Below are positions 23,440 to 34,129 of a stretch of 64,000 bases of DNA, in pieces (the first letter of the stretch is position 1; every line of letters starts with the position of its first letter). Made by a program: the position numbers and the translations under genes. The stretch lies in assembly GCA_944472135.2 (NCBI GenBank), contig OX235266.1, positions 12,999,925 through 13,063,924 of the forward strand, written 5' to 3'. This DNA is from Trichobilharzia regenti (taxonomy: Eukaryota > Platyhelminthes > Trematoda > Strigeidida > Schistosomatidae). The notes under the pieces are model-generated. The model did no database searches, was not told the origin of the DNA, and saw only the letters and a program-made list of their open reading frames with translations.

Positions 23440-24405
23440 GCTAAGAACATCCTGGATAAATTTAACAAAGTTCATCCTGCAATAAATTTCACTATTGAGA
23501 GACAAAAAGACTCTAGTATTTCATTTCTAGACGTCCTTATGACCAGAAAAGAGAATAGCACAATACGAAGAAGTGTTTTTGATGTGGTTTTGTTCTCCGA
23601 GCTGGATGGTTAGTTTGCGAAGCTTCAAATTGAAGTATGCGCTGAAGATGTCACCTAGTAGGGTGATGAAAGCTTCGCAAACTAACCATCCAGCTCAGTG
23701 AACAAAACCATATCAAAATCATCCACCTGAGCTACATATCTTCTCTATCATACGAATAAGTGTATGTAGAAGGGTTATATGAATGGGTCAGTATACTCAT
23801 TTTCTCAGCTTCTAACCCTTGAAATATAAACTCAATCTGATAAAGTGCTTGGTTCACACAGCAAGAGCAGCATTCCCGGATGAATGTCTGGATGAGGAAC
23901 TTAATAATATTAAACGGTTGCTAAGTGAAAATTGTTATCTAAAAAAGCTTGTTGATAAGAATATGAACCTAAAATCAAAGCAGCCCAAGGTGCCAACCGT
24001 CCCTAAAAAGGCCTTATTCTTACAAGTGCAGTTCCTCGGGGACAACATCAGCGAGATACTAACACACCGGCTGAGAAATGTGGTAAAAAGCATTCCTCGC
24101 TGCTGAATTACACTGCATCTTCAAAACCACTCCTCTTGTGCGTTTGCCTAATTTTGCTTCCTCCATGTATATCTACCAATTTAACTGCTCCTGTGGAGCC
24201 AGTCAGTCGCATAGGCCGTACAATTAGGCGTGTCTCACGTCAAATTTCCGAACATCACTCTGAGTGGTTGGTTAAGTAAAGGACAAACAAAATCTATTCG
24301 CAGCGCTAATCTATCTCATCTTGTGGATACAGAACACAAGATTGATGTCAACGAAGTGGCATTCAAAGTCATTTACCGCATACCTACGAATTTTAATTAA
24401 TAGTG
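23440..24405 (+). pseudogene. PLE-1 remnant, RT C-terminus to endonuclease, with insert
   Basis: RT C-terminal block ILDKFNKVHPAINFTIERQ and ISFLDVLMTRKENSTIRRS (about 23,450-23,575), an insert at 23,577-23,749, then GQYTHFLS, YKLNLIKCLVHTARA, DECLDEELNNIKRLLSENCY (23,819 onward, 95-codon open stretch), FLGDNISEIL, and a GIY-YIG segment MYIYQFNCSCGAS (about 24,166-24,205) with a frameshift just before the IGR, then ISEHHSEWL, SHLVDTEHKIDVNE to 24,390. Truncated before the 3' tail. Confidence 0.85.
23577..23749 (+). mobile_element. 173-bp foldback insert with hammerhead-like motif
   Basis: Inserted in the PLE-1 at 23,440. Near-identical 14-mers ATACGAAGAAGTGT (23,563-23,576) and ATACGAATAAGTGT (23,750-23,763) flank it. 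It consists of ~45-bp inverted arms (TTTTGTTCTCCGAGCTGGAT and complement CATCCAGCTCAGTGAACAAA) around CTGAAGA (about 23,648), a stem TCACC/GGTGA and GATGAAA. The right part resembles the 3' end of PLE-2 copies (CCAGCTCAG..AACA, CATCCACCTGAGCTACATAT). Confidence 0.8.
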
Positions 24406-24454
24406 AGTTAAATCAGTTGGTAATATTTAACAGAGGAAATTAACTAACTATTTT

Positions 24455-25235
24455 ATATAACTTACTGTTTAATTGGGTAGCCTCTAGGGAATGTATCAAC
24501 AAGAGGAATGTAATCGCCAACAGGTAAATCATTTTAGTAATCCTCACACATCAGAATAATAAGTCAGTCAAATTAGGTAGGTTTACACGTATATATATAT
24601 ATATATAATAATTATGATTGTTGAATCAGGTGACAATTGTTCACCTTGAACACGTTTACATACGTGGGTGCGCGCGCATTCAAATTTGATATATATATAT
24701 ATATATATGCATATATATTGTTCGATAAAAAATATCTCAAAGAGATAAGATGACGTTTAGAAAAGAGATTAATCGTTAGTGAATTTGTTGGAGTCCGATT
24801 GCTAACAAAACACACATTCAGCCCAACATAAACGTGCTCGTGTCTCACAACTGTACCGGCGTCCTATACAAATTCAAATCAGTATATGTGTGTGTGTGTG
24901 TAAAATGTGAGCACCACTGTAGTATGTAATTCCATTTCAGTTAGCTTACTGGTTAGATTACAAACAATGAGTGAAACAGGATTATTTACTGTACATCATT
25001 TCGTCAACTGTATACACACAACTTCGAAACTTGAGTTTTATAGTTGTCTTTTTTTTTGTCATTGTCATTTTTCGTCCGAAGAGTAGAGGTCCGCGGCAGG
25101 TATTACATCATTTCTATTGCATTTATTTTCAGCTGATTTGATGAACAAAGCTCCCAATTATTAGTCTGTTCTTGCTGTTTGTTACACATTAGGTTTTAGG
25201 AGTGTCATCACGTCACATAATGAGCTTTCTTTTTG
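24455..25235 (+). repeat. Repeat E, copy 2
   Basis: Continuous copy matching 6,840-7,204 then 9,030-9,400: GAATGTATCAACAAGAGGAATG, internal AT runs (about 24,590-24,608 and 24,691-24,708), CAGGTGACAATTGTTCACC, ATCTCAAAGAGAT, a (TG)n run at 24,884-24,901, CAATGAGTGAAACAGG and ACTTCGAAACTTGAGTTTTA. Continuity here shows that the PLE at 7.2-9.0 kb is an insertion. Confidence 0.65.
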
Positions 25236-25589
25236 AATAAAACCGACCAGCTCAGAGAACATTATTAATTGTATATCATCCACCTCAGCTACAAATCTCT
25301 ATTATTTCAAAATATTACGAGCGTGATGCAATTCTGTGGTGTCGAAAATGGGAAGGCTTTGCTAAAAGGCAAGTTTCTACAGAAGAACAACTATTCCTTC
25401 TTCACGAATGTATCCGCCAGCGGATTCTACCATCTAATGTCAGATATAAACCATCAACTGACTGCTCTCTAGGCTGGAAATCAGCCGAACAACATGGAAA
25501 ACAAATGGTGAGATTAATGATCACTGATGCGTACAAGATGATTAAAAAAAATACCAGCATATGATTGGATTTAAAAAAAAGAAAAGGTT

Positions 25590-26965
25590 GAACAGACTCT
25601 TACCTAACAACATCTATCAACATTGGATACTGCCATTAAAATATTGAGTGAACGACACAAGGAGCGAGTTGTTCTCAAATGAAAATCAGGTAAGATATTC
25701 AAACAGCCATCTCAAGAAACCCTAAATAACTGCGTCGTAAATCTGTCGAAACAACCGTTATCGAAAACAGCTTTGTCAGAAAGGAGTCAAGTACAATACT
25801 GGTGACGCTTCAGTAACAGATTTCTGTGCTTCCTCAGAATCATCACTCAAATTATCAAACTTAAATGAGGAAGTACAACAAGAAATACGTCAATGTATCC
25901 TACCTATAGTCAAACAGAAAAGACATAATTCCTAACTTAGCACTGAAAAGCAAAATGTATTATCGAAGTAACTGAAGAATAGAAAAAATGTAGTTATTCT
26001 ACCGGCTGATAAAGGAAGAACAACGGTAATCCTTGACACAGAAGACTACATAAAGAAAGCAAAGGATTTACTCAAAGATAATAATGTATATCAATAGTTG
26101 ACGAAAAACCCTATACAAGCATTAGATAACTAAAATTAGAACAACGTTAAATAAACTAACGAAATCAGGAGAAATTACAGAACAAGATCAATGGCGAATG
26201 AAATCTAACGGACCTATTTTACCTCGATTCTATAGTAGACCAAAACAACACAAACTGAACATTCCCTTACTACCAAAAAATCGAATCACAATACAAACAG
26301 GGAACCATCATCAAAGACCACAAGAAACTTCATCCTAGCATACATGTGAAATATCTCTGAAGTAACAGATAGAATACTGAAACCGTTTGATATAGATATA
26401 GCACAATAACCAGTCAAATCGTTTAATTCAATATTATGCCAACAGAAAAAAGGAGATAAATTATTATCATTTGCAAAATAAATTGTATGAACTCTGATAG
26501 GCACTACATCGGCCAAAGTGGGCGTTCCTTACGAATCAGAATCCAGGAACACAAATAAACTCTGAAAAGACATGATATATATCCTTTCATATTAATGCAC
26601 ATAGATAAGTATGAACATCAGTTTGATTGGGATAATGTCGAAATTTTAGACAGAGGAAACACCTAATGTGTAGTCAGGGAATTCCTAGAAGCCTGGTATT
26701 CAAACGAATACGCAATTAACAAACACGCTAATATAGACGAAATATACTAACTAATAAAAAGATTAAGACATGTGACTAGAAAGTGTAAAATGCAAGTCAA
26801 TAGAAGATGGTCAATACATATGTTAAGATTGTTACCGGGAGATGCAATTATATCACTCATTAAGAATTTAAATTAATTCACTTTGTGATAAAAATTGCGC
26901 TCAGGATGTTTTCCAGTCGGTGGACGACGAAACCTCCGCAACTAAACCAACCAGCTCAGAAAACA
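25590..26965 (+). pseudogene. PLE-2 remnant with internal RT deletion
   Basis: N-terminal PLE blocks (VVNLSKQPLSKTAL, about 25,735; VVILPADKGRTTVILDTEDY, about 25,990-26,050) are followed by RFYSRPKQHKLNIPL (about 26,230), then directly by the linker before the endonuclease; the RT palm with its YxDD box is missing. The GIY-YIG end reads RHYIGQSGRSLRIRIQEH in shifted frames (about 26,498-26,555). The tail ends with a degenerate hammerhead-like region (CTCAGGATG...GACGAAACC, 26,892-26,930) and AACTAAACCAACCAGCTCAG. Confidence 0.8.
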
Positions 26966-27124
26966 CTATTAATTGCAAATCATCCACCTGAGCTACATAT
27001 CTTCTCTGTTACCAGATGGGTAGGGCGTATGGTAGCAAAGCTACACCACTGAATCTATCAAACCGCTAGACAAACTCCAACGCATAAAAGTATATTAAAA
27101 ATACGAAAACTACGAATATCCGTC

Positions 27125-27660
27125 TTATTCGTCGTTGGAATCGGAGAGGCTAAATGACAAAATGGGCTGGTGGAAGCCAGCTTCAGGAAGCCAGTCAACA
27201 AATTTGTCTTCTCTCGATGAAAGCAACAATGAGAATAGGGACACGGAATGTCCGACTATGTTCAAAGCCGGTTGAGAAGTCTGCCCAACTAACCAAAAAA
27301 ATGCTAAGATACGGCAAAGAAGTGTTGGATATCTGTGAGAGTAGATGGAATAGATATGGATTATCAACACTGTCAACTGGAGAGTCAGTCTGGTCTAACC
27401 ACCCAGACGACAACGTCAAACATATTGTGGCAGGGAGTGGCTATAATGATGTCACCAGTGGTAGCCACAAATCTAATGCAGTGGGAAATAATTTCATCCC
27501 GCAGGATCATGACAGGAAGATTCAACTCAAACGTTGAGAAGGAAGGTTGCAATTATCCAGTGCTAGGCACAGTGCTACAAACAACGCGGAACAAGAGAAG
27601 AATGAGCATTTCTCTGAGAACTACAAACAGTAATGGACAACATCCCAAGTGGTGACATCA
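27125..27660 (+). pseudogene. LINE-X APE-type endonuclease, 5' fragment
   Basis: Frames give MRIGTRNVRLCSKPVEKSAQ (about 27,230), MLRYGKEVLDICESRWNRYG (the E of the catalytic SETRW-type box is kept) and TGESVWS, then after a frameshift the GVAIMMSP block and WEIISSRRIMTGRF (about 27,430-27,530). This order is that of the exonuclease/phosphatase-fold endonuclease at the start of APE-type LINEs. It is the only endonuclease half of this family in the window. Trp after GT is replaced by Arg. Confidence 0.75.
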
Positions 27661-28280
27661 AAACTGTATTCAAACCTATGCCTTGCTAGCGAGTAGTTCT
27701 CTGACACTATGTAACAGAGAAGAAAGAATGAATAGTAAAGCACGCAAGATATTATTATTATTTTTGTAAACTTTGCAGAGTAACAAAGATTCAGAGATCC
27801 AAAATGAGTCAGGTCCACTTCATAGACAAGCTGGTGTAAATGTTGAATGCCACTCAAAATATGTGTCGCTCAGGCTGTAATCTATGTGGACAGAAGACCA
27901 GTAGTTCAGCAAAGAGTCTCTTTTCGGCGAATTCATTTTCATAGCTCTGCAGTCGCAAATATATATGGTTGTTTTGTATGTGTGTGTACATTAAATTTGT
28001 CAAACGAAAATACAATTAGTAAGTTCAGATGAATTGGATGTTGATGTAAGATGATAGTAACAAAATTGATGAGTTGTCATAAATGATTGTTAAATAAGAG
28101 TTACGTGATGGCGTGAATAGTTTGGTGGAAGAGTTGTGCTCAGGTTGTACATTGAGACAAAATAATATACGGAATTACACAAGGGTTTAAGTGGTTCAAA
28201 AAATAGTTCAAATCAAGCAAACAAACAAAAGTTAAGTCAAATCAACGGAATTCTTACCAAGAGAGTAGAAATGGTTGAAT
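27660..28280. other. No gene recognised
   Basis: About 27,900-27,945 contains the CAGCAAAGAG(A/T)CTCTTTTC motif that recurs in PLE tails at 31.9 and 53.06 kb. Otherwise nothing supported. Confidence 0.35.
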
Positions 28281-28282
28281 AA

Positions 28283-28596
28283 TTTTCTTTTGTATGCACA
28301 GTTCTGGTTGCTCCAACTTAATAACTGTACTTAATTCTAAGTATCGACAAGAAAGAGATAGTCAAAATGCATCTTCATCACATGGATTTTCACCTAATGC
28401 TCGTAAACCGTTCAGCATTACAGGGAATATGAAAGTCGCAGGGGATTTTTGTTTTGCTGAAAATCAGTCCTTTAACCAACTTTATTTGTATGACCGATTA
28501 TCGTTCCATTCCACTACTCAATTTCATGAATCCTGTTGTAAAATCAAATTTAACAATGCCTGTGATATTGAGTGCGGATGTGTTGTAAAATTATAA
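28283..28596 (+). CDS. Possible host terminal exon, unknown product
   Basis: I do not recognise this protein. An open frame of about 100 codons runs to a TAA at 28,594-28,596. It is preceded by a pyrimidine-rich tract ending TTTTCTTTTGTATGCACAG (28,283-28,301), a good 3' splice-site shape. The peptide is Ser- and Asn-rich at the start and ends with a cluster of cysteines (ESCCK, ACDIECGC). It matches none of the repeat families in the window. Frames this long also arise by chance here, so this is a candidate only. Confidence 0.25.
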
Positions 28597-28769
28597 ACGG
28601 ATCTATCTTTATAACGTTTATTTCATTTCTCTTCGGCAGTCGATCAGTTTCATTCTTTCTTGATTGGTTAATCACTGTCTTGTAAATCCTGTTATTTGCT
28701 TTTAAGTAAATGTTTTACATGCATTTTTCTAACTTTGTAATGGCCTTAACGGTTGGTGGATAATATATA

Positions 28770-28955
28770 GTGCGTCGGTGGCACTCTCGCCGACCATCCA
28801 CATGGTCTGGGGTTCGATCCCCTGCCGACGCACGCCTGATATCAATGGTCGGCCTGCAAAATTTGGGCTACCGATATCCATGCTGAAAATTTCGTACTTG
28901 TACCAAAAATACAGTATGGAATCAAGCTGTAATCAAAAATAAAACTAAATATAAG
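28770..28955 (+). mobile_element. SINE-A, head with internal deletion
   Basis: The acceptor-stem halves GTGCGTC (28,770) and GACGCAC (near 28,828) are fully complementary, but the A-box segment CAGTGGTTAG is missing between GGTGGCA and CTCTCGCC. The body and tail match the copy at 1,645. Loss of the A-box should weaken its pol III promoter. Confidence 0.8.
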
Positions 28956-29084
28956 ATACTTATGTTCCGACAATCTGACTACCCCGTATCTACTAGTGTG
29001 ACCTGCAAAGTCAACTTCACTCAAAGTCATTGCAAAGTATTTTGTAAACTTTATTATTTTGTTAAATTGGTTCTACCAGGTCCT

Positions 29085-29645
29085 TTAACCTACAAAGCTT
29101 GTCAGTTTGTATTCCACCCCCTAATTCCTGCTTTATTGAGAATTCCACGTTGGGTCCCAGATTTATCATTCTTTTTATGGTTAGAATGCTTGATCCCAAG
29201 AAGATAAGAAATTTAGAGAAAAACTTGGCAATCGCACCGCATGCAATTACATATAACCACACAATAGGGTGTGACATAGTCAAAATTCGAAAGAGTAATA
29301 TAGATTGGTAACTCGAAAGATAGAGATTAATTACTGAATCCTGTCTGGTTCATCGAGTCTACACCCACTATATGCAGTAGAAGTGACTCAATGCAAATAC
29401 CAGAGATATGAAAGATATTATTACCACTAGTCAGTCAAATCAGAAGAGGATAATAAATAATGTTTAAATGTATTCAACTCCACATTATAACATTCTAACA
29501 AGTTACTTATTTTTTACTATAAACACATTTCCAATCTTATTATATTTTATTGATAGCGCTAATATAATTTCTCCATGTACTAGCTGACATTAGTAATTTA
29601 TCTTATATCGATTTTATTCAAATGTCTAACCATCAATCTTTACTC
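29085..29645 (+). pseudogene. PLE-3 endonuclease end and 3' tail
   Basis: RMLDPKKIRNLEKNLAIAPH, then YNHTIGCDIVKIRKSNIDW (29,180-29,311), followed by RLITESCLVHRVYT-like sequence in a shifted frame and a tail shared with the antisense copy at 54,280-54,545 (GATATTATTACCAC, GAGGATAATAAATAATGTT, TTCTAACAAGTTACTTA). Related to 30,345-30,640. It is a third PLE lineage by its endonuclease C-terminus. Confidence 0.65.
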
Positions 29646-29689
29646 ATGTATACAAAATGAAGCAAAAATGTTGTGTGGATAATGACCTT

Positions 29690-29775
29690 GATATTGTGCT
29701 CGGAAGGTGGTCATCAGTCAATATTACACTTTAACAACACTGTGTGATTTAATAAACTAAAATTGTGTTCATAAT
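29690..29775 (+). repeat. Repeat H copy
   Basis: GTGCTCGGAAGGTGGTCATCAGTCAATATTAC followed (in pieces) by CACTGTGTGATTTAATAAA matches the sense half of repeat H. It follows a PLE-3 tail, suggesting that H may be a terminal repeat of a PLE lineage. Confidence 0.55.
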
Positions 29776-29804
29776 GAAGTTAGGATGAAAATTTTCATCC
29801 ACAA

Positions 29805-30345
29805 GAATTGCACACTATAGCTACTGACAGACATTCCAAGGTCACTCTGAGCTTTTTTCATTCGTAGAAAATAACACCGTAAAACGCAAGACCACTAAGT
29901 GGCGCATTGAAATTAGAGATTAATTAGTGACAAAGACAGATAGCATGGATGAAATTAACATGTGATAAACATACGTCAGAAGGATGATATACAATCTAGG
30001 AGTAAAACGGATAATAATTACAAAGTTAGTCGCAACGTAGAAATAAGTACACCTATAGTGATTGAATCATTCAAGATGGATGTTCCACGTGGTTAACCCT
30101 TTAAGGAAAGCAGATAGAGTTCTTATTCAAAAAACAATAGCCATTTGATAGCCTGTTATTATGAATAGATATGAGGATAATATCAACAGTGATCGTTGTA
30201 ATTATCAAAAGCTGGTTAGCAGTGCAGATATGAACGATCCAACAGAATGCCAGCTTGTTAGGATGTTGGAGTCTCTGTGAAAAGGAAAATCGAATTCACA
30301 GTTCCAGTCTTGATGGTATGAAATCCCCTGGATTTATAATCTAAT
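29805..30345 (+). repeat. Dispersed repeat J, copy 2
   Basis: See 10,575-11,130; the two copies are collinear. A PLE-3 endonuclease remnant starts directly after this copy. Confidence 0.6.
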
Positions 30346-30640
30346 ACTCTGCCTGCAATGACTGTCAGGTCAAACACATAGGTCAAAGTAATAGAACAGA
30401 TGCAATCAGACTAGCCGAGCACAAAAACCTAACAAAATCTAGATTAGTTGACCCCAATAAGACAAGAAATCTAGAGAAACGTTCAGCTATACTACTCATT
30501 ACATGAAGTTACACACAAGCATACAATAGGATGGGATGGGATAGGATGACAGTTTTAAAATCTAATGTCACATGGTGGAGGGTGGAGATTGATAACAGAA
30601 GCTTTGTTTATCGAATCAACTACAAATACATGTAACAGTA
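30345..30640 (+). pseudogene. PLE-3 GIY-YIG endonuclease remnant
   Basis: Decodes (with frame breaks) to CNDCQVKHIGQSNRTDAIRL, AEHKNLTKSRL, DPNKTRNLEKRSAILL and VLKSNVTWW. The HIGQ...R..EH spacing is that of a GIY-YIG core with the second tyrosine replaced by H. The same C-terminal block as at 29,180 (DP.K.RNLEK..AI). A GGGAT tandem run interrupts it near 30,530. Confidence 0.65.
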
Positions 30641-31194
30641 ATGATTTAACACCTGTCCCAGATATCTGGAAAATTCTACTTCCCCTATGACGACAAATAG
30701 GAGAGGACAAAGAAAACTATAAAACTCATATTTCAAAGTTGTGTGACTTTAATTGGTGGTATGTTTATGAACACTATTAAATTTTATTCGAAACTGTGTC
30801 ATCCAGTAAATGATACTGTTTCACTGTGTGATACATCCACTAAACAAACTAATTTGGAATTACTTACTACCACAGTGCCCAAGTTTTAAAATTATATTAA
30901 TTAGACTGATATTGACACGGTGAATTAAAAATTAGTTGTCAGTGATGTGCCAAGTCAATCTCTGCATCAAAATTAAACTGTTTCAATTTTATTTTAGACT
31001 ATTTATTTAGATTACAGGATTTTGTCAGAATTGAAACTTATTTAATTTCTTCATCAACTAACGTCATTTGAGATATTTGAACCCATTGAACTGGAGACAG
31101 TCATGTTTTGAAACACATGAACAGTTTAAATGCGTAGTGAGAATTAGTGACCAGTGAGATCGCCCACCTAGAGGTGAATCGGATGCTTTTGGAA

Positions 31195-31435
31195 GACATT
31201 AGGAAGGGTTCAGCCATATGATGATTTGATAAATGAGGAATTCACGGGTCACTCCAATCCCAACCCAAGTGGATGAATTTTCAGCGGGACTGGTCCCGAA
31301 ACCTAATGTTCGCACATTCGATCGGGAAGAGTCGCAAACTAGAATAAAATGGCTTGCTGTCCACTGCTCGCTGGATTCCAGTGATTTTTCTAAATGATGT
31401 TCATCAGTGACGGAATCTAACAATCTTTTTTTACT
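31195..31435 (+). mobile_element. SINE-C, degraded
   Basis: Retains CCCAAGTGGATGAAT (A-box area), CATTCGATCGGGAAGAGTCGCAAACTAGAATAAAATG (ribozyme relic, in pieces) and GTCCACTGCTCGCTGGATTCCAGTG. The ribozyme core has lost the leading CTG and the GAAA. Confidence 0.5.
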
Positions 31436-31894
31436 ATAATATTCGTTATCCTTCAGCCCACGAAGTTCTAATATTATGTAATGATTTCTCTACAATCGCG
31501 TTGCAAATACGCATAAAAGTTTCGATCAGCTATCAAGTGCAAACACAGTCTACGACATGTACGTCTTCCTTATGTTCCAAACATTCAGTATATTAAATAT
31601 TCTCATGATAAAATTTAGAACAACACATTTAGGTGAACAATATTTTTGTCCTTTAGATCTATTCTGACTTATCTGTAATATACCTACATAACTTTACAAA
31701 TAAAAATTCAAATATAAACCAATCATTCAATTGGTGGATGGTGGTGTTTTAGTGTTTTGTCTATAGGATAATACGATGGTGAATATAAATTGTACAATTA
31801 GTTATAATAGTAGTAATGATAATTATAATGGTTTTATCAGTGGTAAGGATGAAGCGGTGAGGCAATCTATGATAATTTAAAAATTCTCATTGTA

Positions 31895-31957
31895 GCATTA
31901 AGAAAACAATATTCAACAAAGAGACTCTTTTCAACGAATTTATTATCAGCTGTACAA

Positions 31958-32007
<50 letters not shown>

Positions 32008-32095
32008 TTTTAAGAAATTGTTTCCGGTGAGGAACTTACGTCAAATGTGTGAATACATGAAATAATAATAGAATGTACTAATAGTATGCTGTAGA
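31895..32095 (-). mobile_element. PLE tail, antisense, facing a sense PLE
   Basis: Matches 53,055-53,190 on the same strand: CAAAGAGACTCTTTTCAACG, ATTTATTATCAGCTGTACAATC, TTTTTAAGAAATT.T.TCCGG. In the 53-kb copy this is the terminal part of an antisense PLE. Here it ends about 15 bp before a sense PLE fragment of the same family. A 45-bp (AT)n run (31,962-32,004) interrupts it. Confidence 0.6.
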
Positions 32096-32109
32096 TACAC
32101 CTTATCGAC

Positions 32110-32700
32110 TTCTGTCACTATGTCAATACTGACCATGATTTCAAGATCATATAGGATCCACTCTTACTTGCCGTGTTTTCTTCGTAACAGAATTCTAAAG
32201 ATAGCTGAGGCCTTGACAATTCATGACATTAGACAAACCTTTGTGTACAAAAGAAGTATGTACAATCCCTATTTCTGCCTTGGCCGTAGAGGGATAGACA
32301 TTTATTTATTTATTTTGTTTATTTAGTTATCCTATGTAATTTTCCCCTATTACTTCGATTATTATTATTACTATTCACACTCTGAATTGTTTCTGCGTGT
32401 CCCACTTGTAATTCTAAATCCAAAATTATTACTGATTTACAATATTGAATTCTATCTTATCAAATTTCACACCATGTTATGTAACATTTTATATTCGTCT
32501 ACTAATCCTATAATTATGTACAAGTTTTCAACATCTATACACCTTATGTATTATTCTATATATGACATTAATTATTTTGCCACATTACATTGAACTATGA
32601 TTATAATCACAAATATTTTAATTTCATTTCATTCGACTATTATTATTTCATATATTCACACCTTTGACCTAATTCCCTGACCATATAATTTCCTTACAAA
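32110..32700 (+). mobile_element. PLE 3' end (endonuclease C-terminus and tail)
   Basis: Encodes ILKIAEALTIHDIRQTFVYK (about 32,190-32,255), the segment after the GIY-YIG core, then a long AT-rich tail whose blocks (CACTTGTAATTCTAAATC, AAATTTCACAC.ATGTTA, ATTATAATCACAAA) match the antisense copy at 53,160-53,600. 5'-truncated. Confidence 0.7.
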
Positions 32701-32705
32701 ACCGG

Positions 32706-32938
32706 GTGCGTCGGTGGTATAGCGGTTAGTACACTCGCCGACCATGCATATGGTCCGGGGTTCGATTCCCGGCCAACGCACTCCTTTACCTCACTGAGCC
32801 AGAAATAATGCTGGTAAAGAGGAAAGGTTGGGCATGAGGCTAGCAACCCCATCCTGTAAAAATTAAACACTGCTGCAGAAACTTCAAGCCACTAGCTTGG
32901 AGCCCTATGTTCCACTGGGAACGTGAAGGAAAAAAAAT
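32706..32938 (+). mobile_element. SINE-B, full-length
   Basis: Complete head GTGCGTCGGTGGTATAGCGG, with an unusual GACCAT/ATGGTC hairpin in the anticodon-arm region, B-box GGGGTTCGATTCCCGG and acceptor end CCAACGCAC, then the body with AGAAATAATGCTGGTAAAG and CCCCATCCTGTAAAAA, and the tail GGAGCCCTATGTTCCACTGG..AACGTGAAGG plus A-run. The 15-mer GCCCTATGTTCCACT (32,902-32,916) is identical to the LINE-X end at 63,643-63,657. Confidence 0.9.
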
Positions 32939-32939
32939 T

Positions 32940-33200
32940 TGTGTGGTTGGTTGGAGGATTTCATCATGAGCTAACACCGCTTAGAGAACCACTGAAAAAC
33001 CAGCTGGGAGTAGTGGAGAGCTATTTCGTCAGCCTAGTTTAGAACCCTTCGGCAGTACGCATCCAACAGGGTTCGCACCCGTGACTTTCTGGTTATAAGG
33101 TGAGCTAGTGTGCATACCATAGAGCCAATGGGACGCGATGTATTAGCCAGTCCATGAATTGTAACTTCTGCCAATTCAGGACACTTCTCAATTTCTTCTT
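32940..33200 (-). mobile_element. SINE-C, antisense, near full-length
   Basis: Directly after SINE-B. In antisense it has the 5' block (AATTGGCAGAAGTTACAATT area), tRNA-like boxes, the ribozyme region and the 3' block (GATTTCATCATGAGCTAACA on the + strand). The ribozyme core reads CCGAAGG instead of CTGAAGA, so it should be inactive. Confidence 0.7.
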
Positions 33201-33244
33201 TCATGAGTTACCTCCAATAGTACTGTGGACACAGAGAAGATTCT

Positions 33245-33880
33245 TTTATTATGCATAAGAATAAAATCAATACAAAGGTTCTTCTCAAAATGCTCAATAT
33301 GACTCGCCAATAGACTGAGTTCAGAAACAACACAGAGAAAATCAATACTTTGTCATTTCTTGATATCTTGTTGAGAAGGGGAAGGCCGAATGGCGGTTTT
33401 ATGCTTGGTGTTTTCAGGAAGAAGTGATGGGTTGGTCAGTACACTCATTTCAGGTAGTTTTTTCTCTTGCATAGAATCGAAATCTCATTAGTACTGTGAT
33501 CTTCCTGCTAGAAAAATCAGTGCAACCTACACTCACGACAACGAACTGAGGAAAGTAAAAAAGGTCATTGCAAGGGAAAATTTGAGTGTGCAAGTGTGAC
33601 TTTATCAATCATTCAAAGAATATTCATCTAACGAATTATTGACATCAAAACTTAGAAATTAAAATAGCTAAAATATTCCGTGCTACAAAACTGCGTTTAA
33701 AATTCACTCGCACCAATGCAAGGCATGGACAAGCTACTGAAACTGACCACTACAACGTGCACTCCTAAATTTGACTACTCTTGTGAGGACAATTACACAA
33801 GTAGAGCAGCTAGAAAAGGCTATCGACGACTTCTTGTGTATTTTCCACTATCAACTTGTAAAGTTAATTGGGTGTTCATT
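33245..33880 (+). pseudogene. PLE remnant, RT C-terminus
   Basis: LSFLDILLRRGRPNGGFMLGVFRKK and WVGQYTHFR (about 33,355-33,455, one stop between; blocks quoted in part) correspond to the RT C-terminal FLDVL...GQYTHF segment. Downstream, LKFTRTNARHGQ-like sequence and a 93-codon open frame (33,716-33,997) with no clear domain follow. Endonuclease not recognisable. Confidence 0.55.
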
Positions 33881-34129
33881 ATTGGCACTCCCAAAAGAAT
33901 GTTAAACATGATGTGCTGCGTGATACCTTATTTCTTTGGGTTCTTACGCTTTCAACTGTTAACCATATTTGAGGTATTTGGCGTAGAAAAAGTTTAGCCC
34001 AATCTTTGTATTAAGAAAAAATTCTGAATTTATCTCCCCTTCCTTCCGTGGGTTTCACTCCCTACCAAGAATAGTTAGCTCGCCTGGTGACACCAGATAA
34101 ACGCAAATATTATTTTTATTTATACGGCT

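Noticed and set aside
32706..32780. Possible true tRNA gene
   Set aside because: A/B-boxes and acceptor halves are present, but the anticodon-arm region is a GACCAT/ATGGTC hairpin and the sequence is the head of a multi-copy SINE with a body and A-tail.
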